DNA of 55,144 nucleotides from Caulobacter sp. AP07 (GTDB taxonomy: Bacteria > Pseudomonadota > Alphaproteobacteria > Caulobacterales > Caulobacteraceae): contig NZ_AKKF01000254.1 of NCBI RefSeq assembly GCF_000281955.1, positions 1 to 55,144 on the forward strand. Reading direction: 5' to 3'. The notes below the pieces were generated by a model, which saw only the letters and a list, made by a program, of their open reading frames with translations, searched no databases and was not told the DNA's origin. The translations under genes and the position numbers were made by a program. Of this stretch, positions 28,101 to 40,100 are shown piece by piece. Position 1 is the first letter of the stretch. The number at the start of each line of letters is the position of its first letter.

Positions 28101-31100
28101 ATCCGGATTTCACCCTGGGCCGCGATCGACCGGCCGGTCATGTCCAGGTCGCCGAGCGTGTCGATGATGGTGTAGTTCTGAAGCGTGGAAGGGGCGCCGA
28201 ACTCGTCCTCGAGAAGCGGGTTGAGGACGTCGCCGAGGAAATCCTGGGCCGTGATGCTGTAGCTGCCGCCGGTGACCTTGGCGCCGACGGGGGAGACGCC
28301 CGCGCCGGTCTCGATGGACCCGGCGGCGACCTCGACGGCGATATTGCGGCCGGACAGCTCGCCGATGGTCAGGTCGCCGGTCCGAAGGTTGACGTTCACG
28401 TCGCCCCTGACGGCGCTGATCGCGGCGAACTGGCCGACGACGTTGTCGAGGTTGACCACGGCGTTGCCGGACACCGAAGTGACCACGATGCTCCCACAGC
28501 CGCAGACGCCGCTGGTCCCGGAATTGGCGCCGGTGATCAGGCTCTTGGAGTCAGCGCCGAACGTGGCGTTCAGGGCGGCGGCGAGGATGATGCCGTCGCC
28601 GCCTCTCGCGCCGCGCAGGGTGGCGTTGCCCGCTATGGCGCCGACTTGGAGCCGGCCGTCGGCGTCGGCGAAGTCGACATGGGCGTCGCCGCCGAAGGCA
28701 AAGAGTCCAATATCGCCATTCGCGGCGGTGGCGCTTCCGATCGTAAGGCCGCCGTCGAGCGTCTGGGCGTTGGCGTCGCCGTTCAGCGCGGTGAGCGTGC
28801 CGAGCGTCGCGGCGCCATTCGCGACCGTGACGTCGACGTTGGCGCCCCGCATCAGGGTCAGGGCGGTGTCGGTGTGGTCGAGATAGACCCCCGCATCGCC
28901 GTTGCTAGCGGTGACCGTGACAGTTCCGGCGCCGCCGGCCGCGCGGGTCAGGACGTTGTCCGTGCTGATGCTCGCATAGTCGACGGCGCCCAGGATCGCG
29001 TCGCCGCCAGTCGCCGAAACGGTCAGGTCGCCCGTCACGCCGGTCAGGGAGGCCGCGCCGAGCCGGGCCTGGTCGTTCGTCGCCGCCACGATGATGTCGC
29101 CGCCCGACGTGGCCGCGCCGACGTCGGCCGCCCCGTTCGTGGCCGTCACCAGGACGTTGCCGGAAGCCTCGGCGTAGCCTTCGACGGTCACCGATCCGCC
29201 CGTCAGGCCTATGGCGCCGCCATGGGCTGTCGCGGAGCCCACGGTCAGGGCGGAGCCCGAGGTGACGGTGACGTCGCGGGCGGCGTACAGGCCCTCGACG
29301 TCGATGTCGGAGCCGCCGTCGATCCGCACCGACCCGAAGATCGACTGCGCGCCGCCGCCGGTGATCGCATGGGCGGCGTTGATCTGGATGTCGCCGTTGT
29401 AGGTCAGCATCCGGCCGGTGAAGTCGAAGCCGCCGGGGCCGGCGCCGGTGATGGTCCAGGTTCCGGCCATCGCGCCGGTGGGGCTCAGCGCCCCCGCTGA
29501 GAACGTCCCGCCGCTGAGATTGTAGTCGTTCGTTACCACCAGCGTGCCGACCTCGACGAGGCCGGTTCCGGCGTCGAGCGTGACGTCGCCGTCGGCGCCG
29601 ACGGCGTTGGCGGCGATGCCGGTGGCGTGGATGGTCAGGTTGCCCTGGCCGGTCGGGTCCGCCCCGGCGACCAGCGCCGCCGCGCCCGTACCGTCGACGA
29701 TGTCGCCGACCGCGTTCAGGGTCAGGTTGCGCTGCGCCGTGACGTTGGCGTTGAGGGTCAGGGCGCCGGCGGTGTCGTTGATCAGGATGTCGCGCGCCAG
29801 GCCGGTGAAGCCGAAGGCGCCCAACAGGAAATCCCGGCCGGTCAGGGTGTAGTCACCGCCGCCGATGCTGACGGCGTCAGGGTTCACGTCGCCACCGGTC
29901 GCCTTCAGCACCACGTTGTGGCCGGTCACGGCCCCGGCCAGGATGTCGCCCGTGTCCGCCACGATCGTGGCCGTGCCGGTCGCGCCGCCCGCCGTGAGCG
30001 TGTCGATCTTGCCGCCGATGGAGGACAGGAAGACCCCAGCGTCGCCGCCGGTCGAGGTGACGCTGATGGTTCCCGCGCCGCCGGAACGGATCAGGCCGCT
30101 GGGGTGCAGGAGACCGATGCCGGCCTCGTCCCGAGCGCCCAGGAAGGCGTCGCCCGAGGCCGAGATCGCGACGTTCTGCCCCGTGCCTTCGCCGTCGCTG
30201 GCACCGGTCAGGATCAGGTTCCAGAGCTGCGCCTGGCCGTCGGTGGCCGTCACCGTGACGTCGTCGCCGGCGACGATGCTCCGGATCTCAATATCGCCCG
30301 CGGATGCGGACACGTCGACGTCCCCGTCCGTGCTGAGCGTGCCGCCGGAGAAGACGCCGCCGGCGCCGGCCAGGCGGATCAGCCCCCCGGTCGTGATGTG
30401 GTTCAGGGTCAGGAGACCGGCGGTGGTGCTGACGATCACGTCGCCCGTGCTCGTCGCTCCCAGCACGTTCAGCGCCCTGGCGTTGGAGAAGACGACCGCG
30501 CCGGTCGCGCCGTTGGCGATGGCCACCCGGTCGACCTGGTTGGCGCCGATGAGATCCAGGCCGGTCGCGGCTTCAAGATTCAAATCATGAGCGGTGATGA
30601 CGCCGCCGCTCTGGGTGATCGCGCCGCCGTTCGACCGCAGCCCGGCGTGGCCGCCGACGCCGGTGACGTTGATGTCGCCGGTCAGGGCGAAATCGTTGTC
30701 GTCGGCGAAGGCGAAGCTGGACGGCGCGCTGACCGCGCCCAGGTGGTCGATGTCGTTGCCCTGGGCGCCGTCCAGGGTGATGGTCGTCCCGGCGCTGAGG
30801 TTCAGGGTCCCGGCCTCGATGCGGCCGACGCCTTGCCCGATGCCGCCGCTGCTGGTCAGGGTGACGCTGTTGGCGGCGCCTGTCTTCAGCAGCCCGTGCA
30901 GGACAATGTCGCCGGCGTTGCCGATGTCGATGTTTCCGGCGGTGGAGGCGATATCGCCCACGGCGCCGGTGAAGCGGGTCAGCCTGTAGTCTCCGGCCGC
31001 CAAGCCCTCCACCACATAGGCGTCGATCTGGCCCGCCGTCTGGGCGATGTCGCCATTGGTCGAGGTCAGCGAAACCACGCCCGATGCGTCCGTGACCGAG

Positions 31101-34100
31101 ACGTCGCCCGTGATCTCCAGGTCGCCGCTGTTGACGAGGGTGAACATCGCGCCGCCTGCGGACGCGGCGCCGAGCACATCGATGTGGTTCTGCTGGCTAA
31201 GGACGATGTCCTGGCCGGCGCTGACGATCAGGGTCCCGGCGCGCAGCCCGGCGTTGGTCTGGCTGACGCCGCCGGTCGGGCCGGCCTTCAGGGTCAGGGT
31301 TCCTGGCGTCCAGATGTCGCCATAGCTCGCGGGATCGAGGGAGAAGCCGCCGACATCGACGTAGGTGATGTTCCCGGACTGCGACTTCAGCTGGGTGATC
31401 GAGTCCAGGTCGTTGCCCTGATCGAGGATGATGTCGCCATTGGCCTGGGCCGACAGGGTGGTCCCGGTGATGACGGCTCCGATCGACTGGGTGACGCCCG
31501 CGCCGGCCTTCAGCTCGACCCCGTTTGTCGCGGTCAGGTCGCCGGCGATGTTCAGGTCGCCGCTGCTGGCGAAGGCGATCCGGCTCGCGTTGATCGGGCC
31601 GACCTGGTCGACATTGTTGGCCAGGTCGCCGAGCGCGAAGGCCCCGCCGGCGGAGCCCTGGATCCGACTGGCGCTGATCAGGCCGATTCCCGATTGAGTC
31701 AGGTCGCCGCCGACATCGAAGGTCGCGACGCCGCTCATCGACACCGGGCCGCTGAGGCTGACCGAGTCGGCGTCCCGATAGGTGAAGTCGCCGGAGCGGA
31801 CCGTGACGAGGTTGAGCGTGTCGACGTTGTTTCCGGCCTGCCCAAGGGAGACATCAAGCTCCGCGTCCACGGCCAGCGCGCCCGCGGTGATCGCGCCGCC
31901 GGTCTGGTTGATGCCGCCGTCGAGGGACGACAGCACGATCTGATCGCTGACGAGATTTCCGGCGATCGAGAAGCTGTCGGCGTTGTTGAAGAAGATCCTG
32001 TCGCCGGCCGACAGGTTTCCGAGCGTCGTCACCACGTTGGCGCGGGTGAAGTTGAGCTCGCCCGCAGCGCTGGCGTTGAGGGTTCCAGCCGTGATGACGC
32101 CGACGTTCTGGTTGATGTTTCCGGCGCCGGCGGAGAGCGTCATCACGCCGCCCGCGAAGATGTTGCCGTCCAGGGAGAAATCGGTGACGTCGGCGAAGCG
32201 GAAGTCGGTTCCGGCGAAGCCGGCGGCCAGGCTGCCGATGTCGTTGCCAGGCCCGCTGAGATCGATCCGGCCGTTGGCGAACAGGCTGAGCGCGCCGGCG
32301 ACCACGGAACCGCTGCTCTGGGTGATGTCGCCGCCCGCCTGCAGCACGACGGCATTGCCCGAGGTGATCAGCCCCCCGATGTCGAAGGAGCCGCCGTCGC
32401 GGAAGTTGAAGTCGCCTGCGCCCGAGTCGACGGCGCCAAGGGTGTCGACGTCGTTCACGCGGGCCAGGCTGATGCCCTGCGCTGCGGTTCCGGAGAAGGC
32501 GGCGGCGACGATCGCGCCGCCGAACTGCTGGATCGACCCCGTGTCGGAGTTCAGGATCAGCCCGCCGCCGGCGTTGACGGTGTCCTGCAGGGTGTAGCTG
32601 GCGGCGCCGCGGTAGCGGATGTTGCCGCCGGCGGCGAGGGAACCGAGCTGGCCGACCACGTTGGCGCTGTTGAACAGCAGGTCGCCGGCCGAGGTCCCCC
32701 GCAGGCGGTTGGCGGTGATCACGCCGCTCGTCTGGACGATGTCGTTCCCGTCCGCGCCCGCGCCGTCGGAGACCAGCTCGACCGTCTGGCCGACAGCGTT
32801 GATGTCGCCGGTGATCTCGAAGCCGCCCATGTCGCGGTAGGTGACCCCGCCGCCGGCGCCACTGAGGCCCGCCAGGACCCGGATGTCGTTCTGGCCGCCG
32901 AAGAACTCCAGCCCCGTGGCCGCCCAGGCGGTCAGGCTGTCGGCGACGATCCGGCCGGTCGAGGCGGTCTGGGTGATCCTGCCGGTGTTGGACCTCAGGG
33001 TGACGGCGCCTGTAGCCGTGATCACGTTGGCGGCGAAGGAGTCGCCGTTGGCGAAGCTGACGTTCGCGCCGCTCAGGTTGATCGTGTCGACGTCGTTGTT
33101 CCCGTTGGCGGCGATGTTTCCGCCCGCGGCCAGGGAGAGCGTGCCGGCGAAGATGTAGGCGCCGGCGTCCTGGGTGATCGAACCCGCCCCGGCCGTCAGC
33201 GACACGCCCCCCGACGTGGTGATCACGCCGCCCAGGTTGAACCCGTCCGCATCGACATAGGCGATGTTGCCGGACCCGGTGAGCGAGAGGGACCAGATGG
33301 TGTCGATGTCGTTGGTGCTGCTGGTCAGGCTGAGGTCGTCTACGGCGCCGGCCCAGAGGTTGCCGGCGATGATCGCGCCGCTGCTCTGGGTGATGGCCCC
33401 GCCGGACGACAGGAAGAGATTCGTCGCGGTGATGTCGCCGGTCAGGTTGTAGCTGCCGCCGCTGTTGATCCTGACGGCGCTGCCCGACAACGTTCCGAGA
33501 TCGCCGAAGAGGTTGCCGAGTTGCTGCAGCGTGACGTCGCCCGTGGTCGAGGTCGCGTTCAGGGTTCCGACCGTCAACGCGCTGGCGGTCTGCTCGATCG
33601 TGCCGCCAGAGGCGAGCGACAGCGTCCCGTCGACGGCGATGGCGCCCGTCAGGCTGAAGCCGTCGGCATCCCGAAGGCTCATGTCCCCGGTGACGTCGAC
33701 GTCGCCGAGAGCACTGATGTTGTTCGTGCCGTCCAGCGCGACGGACGTCGCCGTCAGCGACAGCGTGCCGACATTCAGATTGCCCGAGCTCTGGGTGATC
33801 GCGCCGCCGGCGGTCAAGTCCGCCGCCTGGGCGTTGAGCATGCCGCTGATGTCGAAGCCGTCGATGTCGTTGAAGATGAAGGACGGGCCCGCGATGATCG
33901 TCCCCAGCGCATCGACGTCGTTGGCGCCGCCCAGTGTCACGCCGGTCCAGCCGCTGAGCGCGAGAATCTGGGCGGTGATCGTCCCGCCGGCCTGCTGGGT
34001 GATCCCGCCCGAGATCGAGGTCAGGCTCACGAACTGGCTTCCCCCGGCGGTGATCGCGCCGATCAGGTCGAAGCCGTCGGAGTTGGTGAAGCTGACCTGG

Positions 34101-37100
34101 CCGCTGGTCGTGTTGCTCACCGTCCCGAGGGCGCCGATGTCGTTGCTCAGGTTGTTGAGCGCAATGCCGGTGACCGCCGCGACGTTCAGCGTCGCGCCGG
34201 TGATCGCGCCGACCTGGGTGACGGCGCCCGTGTTCGAACGAAGGCTGATCGAGCCGCCCGCCGTGGCCCCGCCCACGCTGATCGAGCCCGTGTTGCGATA
34301 GACGATGTCGTCGCCAGCCGTGAGGAGGACGCCGCCGCTGACGAGGTTGGCGCGGTCCAGATCGAGGCCGCCCGTGGCTTCCGCGTCGAGGCTCGAGGCG
34401 GTGATGACGCCGCCGGTCTGGTTGATCGAACCGGCCCGGGCGTCCAGCACCACCGCGCCGGCGTTGACGGCGCCGGTCAGGTTGAAGCCGTCGACGTCGT
34501 TGAAGGTGAAGCCGCCGCCGGCCGTGACGACGCCGAGGTTGTCGACGTCGTTGTCGCGGTGGAGCGTGATGGCGCCGCCCGCCGAGAGGTTGAGCGTGCC
34601 GGCCTCGATCTGCGGGAAGAAGATGTTTCCGGTCTCGGAGATGCCGCCGGCCGTCGAGGTGAGGCTGATCGTCTGGTTCAGCGCCCGGATGGTGCCGTCG
34701 ATCAGGAAGCCGTTGGTCTGGCCATAGGCGACGTCGCCGCTGCCCAGGTTCATCAGGCCGAGGATTCGGGTGGCGTTGTTGCCTGCGTTGGTCAGGTTGA
34801 TGCCGGTCTCGGCCCAGACATTGAGTCCGCCGGCGGTGATGTCGCTTCCGGCCGTCTGGGTGATGCCGCCGGTGGCCGAGGTCAGCAGGACGTTCAGCGT
34901 CGAGGTGATGTCCCCGTCGATCAACAGGTCGCCCAGGGTGCGGAAGCTGAAGTTGTGGGCGCCGACATCGATGACGCCCAGTTCGGCGACCTGGTTCACC
35001 TCGCCCAGGATCGCGCCCTGGGTCGTCGTCACGCTCAGCCGTCTGGCGGTGATGATGTTGCCGGCGTTCTGGATGATCCCGCCGTTGGCGACGTTCAGCG
35101 TCACCCCCTGACCCGCCGCGCTGATGGCGCCGTTCAGATTCACCCAGCTGCTGTTGGTGAGGTTGATGCCGCCGCTGGCGGTGTTGGTCAGGTTTCCGAA
35201 ATTGGTGAAGGTGAGGCCCTGGGCACCCTGCGAGATGCCGTTGGCGGCCTGGATGTTCAGGGTGTCGCCGGTCGAGGCGCCGCCGCCGTCGATGACGACC
35301 GCGCCGGTCGAGGTGATCGTGGCGGATCCCGTGGTGTTGACCCGGATGTTCAGGTCGCTGACCGCGTTGAAGGAGGCGTCCTGCGCGGTCAGCCAGGTGG
35401 CGCCGCTGACGCTGTTCGCGCCCGTCGCCGTCAGGGCGCCGTCGGTGTCGATGGCCAGGTTGGCGGCGGTGATGGCGCCGCCGGTCTGGGTGATGGCGCC
35501 GGGATTCACCAGCACCATCGTCCCGCCGACCGTGAAGTCGTCGGTCAGCTCCAGCGCGCCGGAGGACAGGCCGAGGCCGTGCACGGCGGTGAAATTCCCG
35601 CCCGCGTCGATCCGGCCCAGCCTGGAGACGAAATTCTGGCCCAGCGTGACGTCGCCGCCGGCGCCGAGCGCCAGGGTGTCGGCGGTGATCGTCCCGGACT
35701 GGGTGATATCGCCCGTGGTCGAATAGAGGCTGACCGTGCCGGCCGCGCTGATCGTCGGTACGACGAGGTCGCCGACCTGACGGTAGAGGAGGTCGTTGCC
35801 CGCGCTCAGGGCGCTGATGGCGTTGATCTGGTTGGCGCCGCCCAGCAACAGGTCGGCGCTGGCCATGGCGTTGATGTCGTTGGCCGTGATGATCCCGCCC
35901 GTCTGGGTGATCGAACCACCCTGGGCGAGCATCACGACCTGACTGCCGGCGGTGATGTTGCCTGTCAGGTCGAAGCCGGTGACGTCCCGGAACAGGAAGC
36001 TGCCGCCGGTGCTGATGACGCCCAGGCGGTCGACGTTGTTGCCCTGGTTCAGCGTCAGGGTGCCGGCGGCGCTGGCGTTCAGCGTGCCGGCCTGCAGGAA
36101 CGATCCCGAGTTCTGCGTGATGGCGCCGTTCAGCGACGTCAGGCTGACGGTCTGACCGGCGGTGAAGACGGGGCCGCCGATCTGGAAGCCGTTCGTCTGA
36201 CCGAAGGCGAAGCCGCCGCTGGCGCTCTGCGCCCAGGCGAGTTCGTTGACCGCATTGCCCGCGTTGGTCAGGGTGACGCCGTTCGCGGCGATCACCTGCA
36301 GGGAGTTCGAGGTGATGTCGCTGCCGGCGGTCTGGGTGATCGAGCCGGTGTTCGACCTCAGGGTCACATCGAAACCGTTGGCGGTGATGTCCCCACCGAC
36401 GACGAGGGCCGAGTCGTTCCTGAGGAGGATGTGGCCGCCGGCGGTCACCGTGCCGAAATTGGTCACGGCGTTGGCGTTGTTGAACCAGATGCGGCCGCCG
36501 GCCGCCAGGTTGACGACATTGGCGGTGACCACGCCGCCGGTCTGCTGGATCTGACCCGTGTTCGAGGTCAGGCTAAGGTCGCCGCCGCCCGTGTTCACGT
36601 CGCCGGTCAGGTTCAGGTCGCCGACATTGGTGATGGCGACGTTTCCGCCGGCGGTCACCGCGCCGAGGCTGCCGAAGACGTTGTTGCGGGTCGCGCTGAT
36701 CCCGCCGGTGGCCGACAGCGATAGGCTGTCGGCCGTGATGACCCCGCCGGTCTGGTTGATCGCACCCTGGGTGTTGGTGATCGACACCGCCTGACCCGAC
36801 GCCGTGACGTTTCCGGTCAGGTTCATGTTCATGGCGTTGCTGATGGCGACGCCGCCGCTGGTCGTGTTGGTGATCAGGTCCAGATTGCTGATGTTGTTGG
36901 CGCCGAAGCCGCTGGCCGTCAGGTTGACGCCGGTGACCGCGCTGGCGTTCAGCGTGTTCGTCCAGAGCTGGGCGTTGGCCGCTTGCGTGATGGCGCCAGT
37001 CGAGGACAGCGAAACGGTGTTGGCCGAGACGGTGCCGTCCACCGACAGATCGGTGGTGGTGTTGAGCGTGAGCGCGCCGTTGCCGATGACCGTCGAGATC

Positions 37101-40100
37101 AGGCGCCGGATCACGTTGGCGCCGCCGAGCGTGATCGCGCCGCCGGTCACCCCGCGGAAATAGCCGACGTTGAGGACGCCGGAGGTCTGGGTGACGCCCC
37201 CCGCACCACCCGCGACAAGCATGACCCCGCGGAACGTGCTGTTGGCGGTGATGTCGCCCTGGATGTCTAAGCCGTCGACGTCGCGATAGACGATGTCGCC
37301 GGTGACGCTGCTCAGGCCGCCGATCGTCGAGACGTTGTTGACGCCGTCGGAGAGCGTGATGTTTCCGGCGGCGCTGGCGACGAGCCGGTTGGCGGTCATC
37401 GCGCTGAATCCGGTCTGGGTGATCGCGCCGGTGTCTGACGTCAGCGTGACGGTCCCGCCCGCGGCCCCGACCAGATAGTCCAGCACGATGTTGCCGACGT
37501 TGCGCAGGGTGATGTTGGCGCCGGTCCCGCTGGAGAGCTGGTCGGTTTCAAGCCGGCCGACCACGTCGATCTCGTTCGCCCCGGTCAGGCTGATCGCGCC
37601 GTTGGTGATGATGTTGAGGCGGCCCGTGTCGATCCTGCCGCCGCTCTGGGTGACGCCTCCGTTCGCGTACAGGCTGACCGACACGCCGGTGATGTCGCCG
37701 GTCAGGTCCATGCCGCCGCTGTAGGTGTTCAGCAGGATGCTGCCGCCGGCGGTGATGTCGCCGAGCGACGCGATCGTGCCGTTGAGATCGATGAAGCCCG
37801 CCGCGGACGCCGTCAGGCGCGAGGTGGCGACCCCGACGCCGGTTGTGCGGATGTTGCCGGTGTCGGAGATCAGGGTGAGCGCGCCGCCGGAGCTGTAGCC
37901 GCCGCTGATCACGGGGTTCATATCGATCGTGCCGAGGTTGCGCAGCGTCAGGTCGCCGGCCACGTTCAGGTCGTAGATCGTGTTGAAATTGTTCGCTTCA
38001 CCTAACGACACATTGCCGCCGGCGGTCAGGGACAGGGCGTTGGCGGTCAGCGTGGCGCCGGCGGCCTGGCTGATCGTGGTTCCCGCCTCGAGGCTGATCC
38101 AGCCGGAGGTGATCGGACCGGCGTTCAGATTGATCGCGCCGGTGTTCGAACGGAGATTCACCGCCCCGCCCGCGACGGAGGCAATGGACCCGTTCAGATT
38201 CACGTCGCCGACATTGCGGAAGCTGACGTTGCCGCCGCTGCTCGTGAGATCGCCGAGACTGTCGACCGCGTTGCTGTTGTAGAGGGCGATGTTGCCGGTC
38301 GCGGAGGCGGTCAGCGTATCGGCGGTGATGATCCCGCCGGACTGGTTGAGCCCCCCCGCGACGTCCGTGATCGACACCGACTGGCCCGCCGCGGTGATGT
38401 TGCCGACCAACCCGGTGTTGGAGCCGCTGTAGTTGGCGATGACGATGCCGCCGCTCGTCGTGTTGGTGATCGTCCCCAGGTTCTGGACGCTGTTGACGAA
38501 GATCGGCCCGACGTTCGGCAGGCTGATGCCGGTGACGGCGCTCAGGTTCAGCGTGTTCGCGACGACGTAGCCGGTGCTGTCCTGGTAGATTCGGCCGCCG
38601 GAGGTCAGCGACAGCGCATGGTTGGCCGTGACCGGCTGACCCATCGCAAGGTCCGTGGTGGTGCGGATCGAGACGTCGCCGGCGCCCGAACTGGTCGCGA
38701 CGAGGCGCCGGATCAGGTTGTTGGCGCCGTCGATGATGATCGAGCCATTGGCGTTCGCGCCGAAGAAGCCGACGTCGAAGGTCCCGGAGACCTGGGTGAT
38801 GGAGGCGCCGGCGCCGACGGTGCGCAGCACCACGCCCGTGCTGGCGCCGGTGGTGATGTCGCCCTGGATGTCGAAGCTGTTGGCGCTGCGATAGAGAATG
38901 GAGCCGCCGGTGCTGGCCAGGCCGCCGATCGTCGCGGCGGCGTTGGTGGCGGTGTTGAGCTGGATGGTCCCCGCGGCGCTCGCGGTCAGCCGGTTGGCCG
39001 TGATCGCGCCGCTGTTCTGGGTGATGGCGCCGGACGTGGAATACAGGTTCACATTGTCGCCGGCCGCGTAGATGTCGTCGGTCAGGACCAGAGCGCCGGC
39101 GTTGCGGAAGGTGACGTCGCCCGTTCCGCCGACCGCCAGGCGGCCCAGCTGGCCGACCAGGTTCTCTCCGCCGAGGTTCAGGCCGGTGTCGGCCACGGCC
39201 GTGAATGAGGCGGCCGTGATGACCCCGCTGTTCTGGGTGATCGCGCCGTTGAAGATCTGGAACGACACCACCCCGCTGCCGGCGACATTTCCGGTGAGAG
39301 ACAGATTTCCGTTGCTGATCAGGATGAGGTCGCCGGACGTGCTCGACAGGCCGGCGATTTCGTCGATCTGGTTGCCGACCCGATTGAGGTTGATCCCGGT
39401 CGCGGCCTGGGCGGAGAGCCGGTTGGTGTTGATGAGGCCGTTGGACTGGGTGATCCCCCCGGCGAGCGAGCTCAGGGTGACATTGTCGGCGGTGATGGCG
39501 CCGGCGAGGTTGACGTCGAGCAGAGAGCGATAGCTGAAGTCGCCCGCGCCGGCGGTGATCGTGCCGAGGTTGGTGGTGTTGTTGGCGGCGATGCCGAGAT
39601 CGATTCCGCCGTTGACCGCGCTGACATTCAGCGTGCCGACCTGGATGACGCCGGAGCCGGTCGCGCTGATCGAGCCCGTCAGGGCGGTCAGACTGGCCGT
39701 GCGGGCGCCGCCGCCGAGGTGGAAGATGTAGTCGTCGATGACGAAGCCATGCCGGTCGACGATGTCGATGCCGTTGGCGCCCTGGGCCTCGACATAGCTC
39801 AGAAAGTTGAAGTCGTTGTCCGTATTGGTGAGGGTGACGTCCCCGCCGGCTTCCGCCCTGAGTCTATTGGCGGTGATCGCGCCGGTCTGGCTGATGCTGT
39901 CCCACTCCGAGTTCAGCCACACTCGTCCCGTGGCGTTGATCTCGTCGACCGCGATGTTGTTGGACGCCCGCATGGTGACGTTGTTGGCGGTCAGGGTCGA
40001 GGTCGTGTTCTGGGTGATGCTTCCGTCGAAGCCCATCGGCGTGTCGGCCACGCCGTTGGTGAAGCCCGAGCCGGCGCTCAGCACGATGTCGCCGTTCTCG

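Noticed and set aside
29627..36724. 2,365-codon open frame on the plus strand, antisense to the giant exoprotein
   Set aside because: Low-complexity Gly/Asp/Val/Arg protein without domains. It arises because the exoprotein's GC-rich, repeated codons lack stops on the opposite strand. The minus-strand frame has a signal peptide, TPS domain and partner gene.
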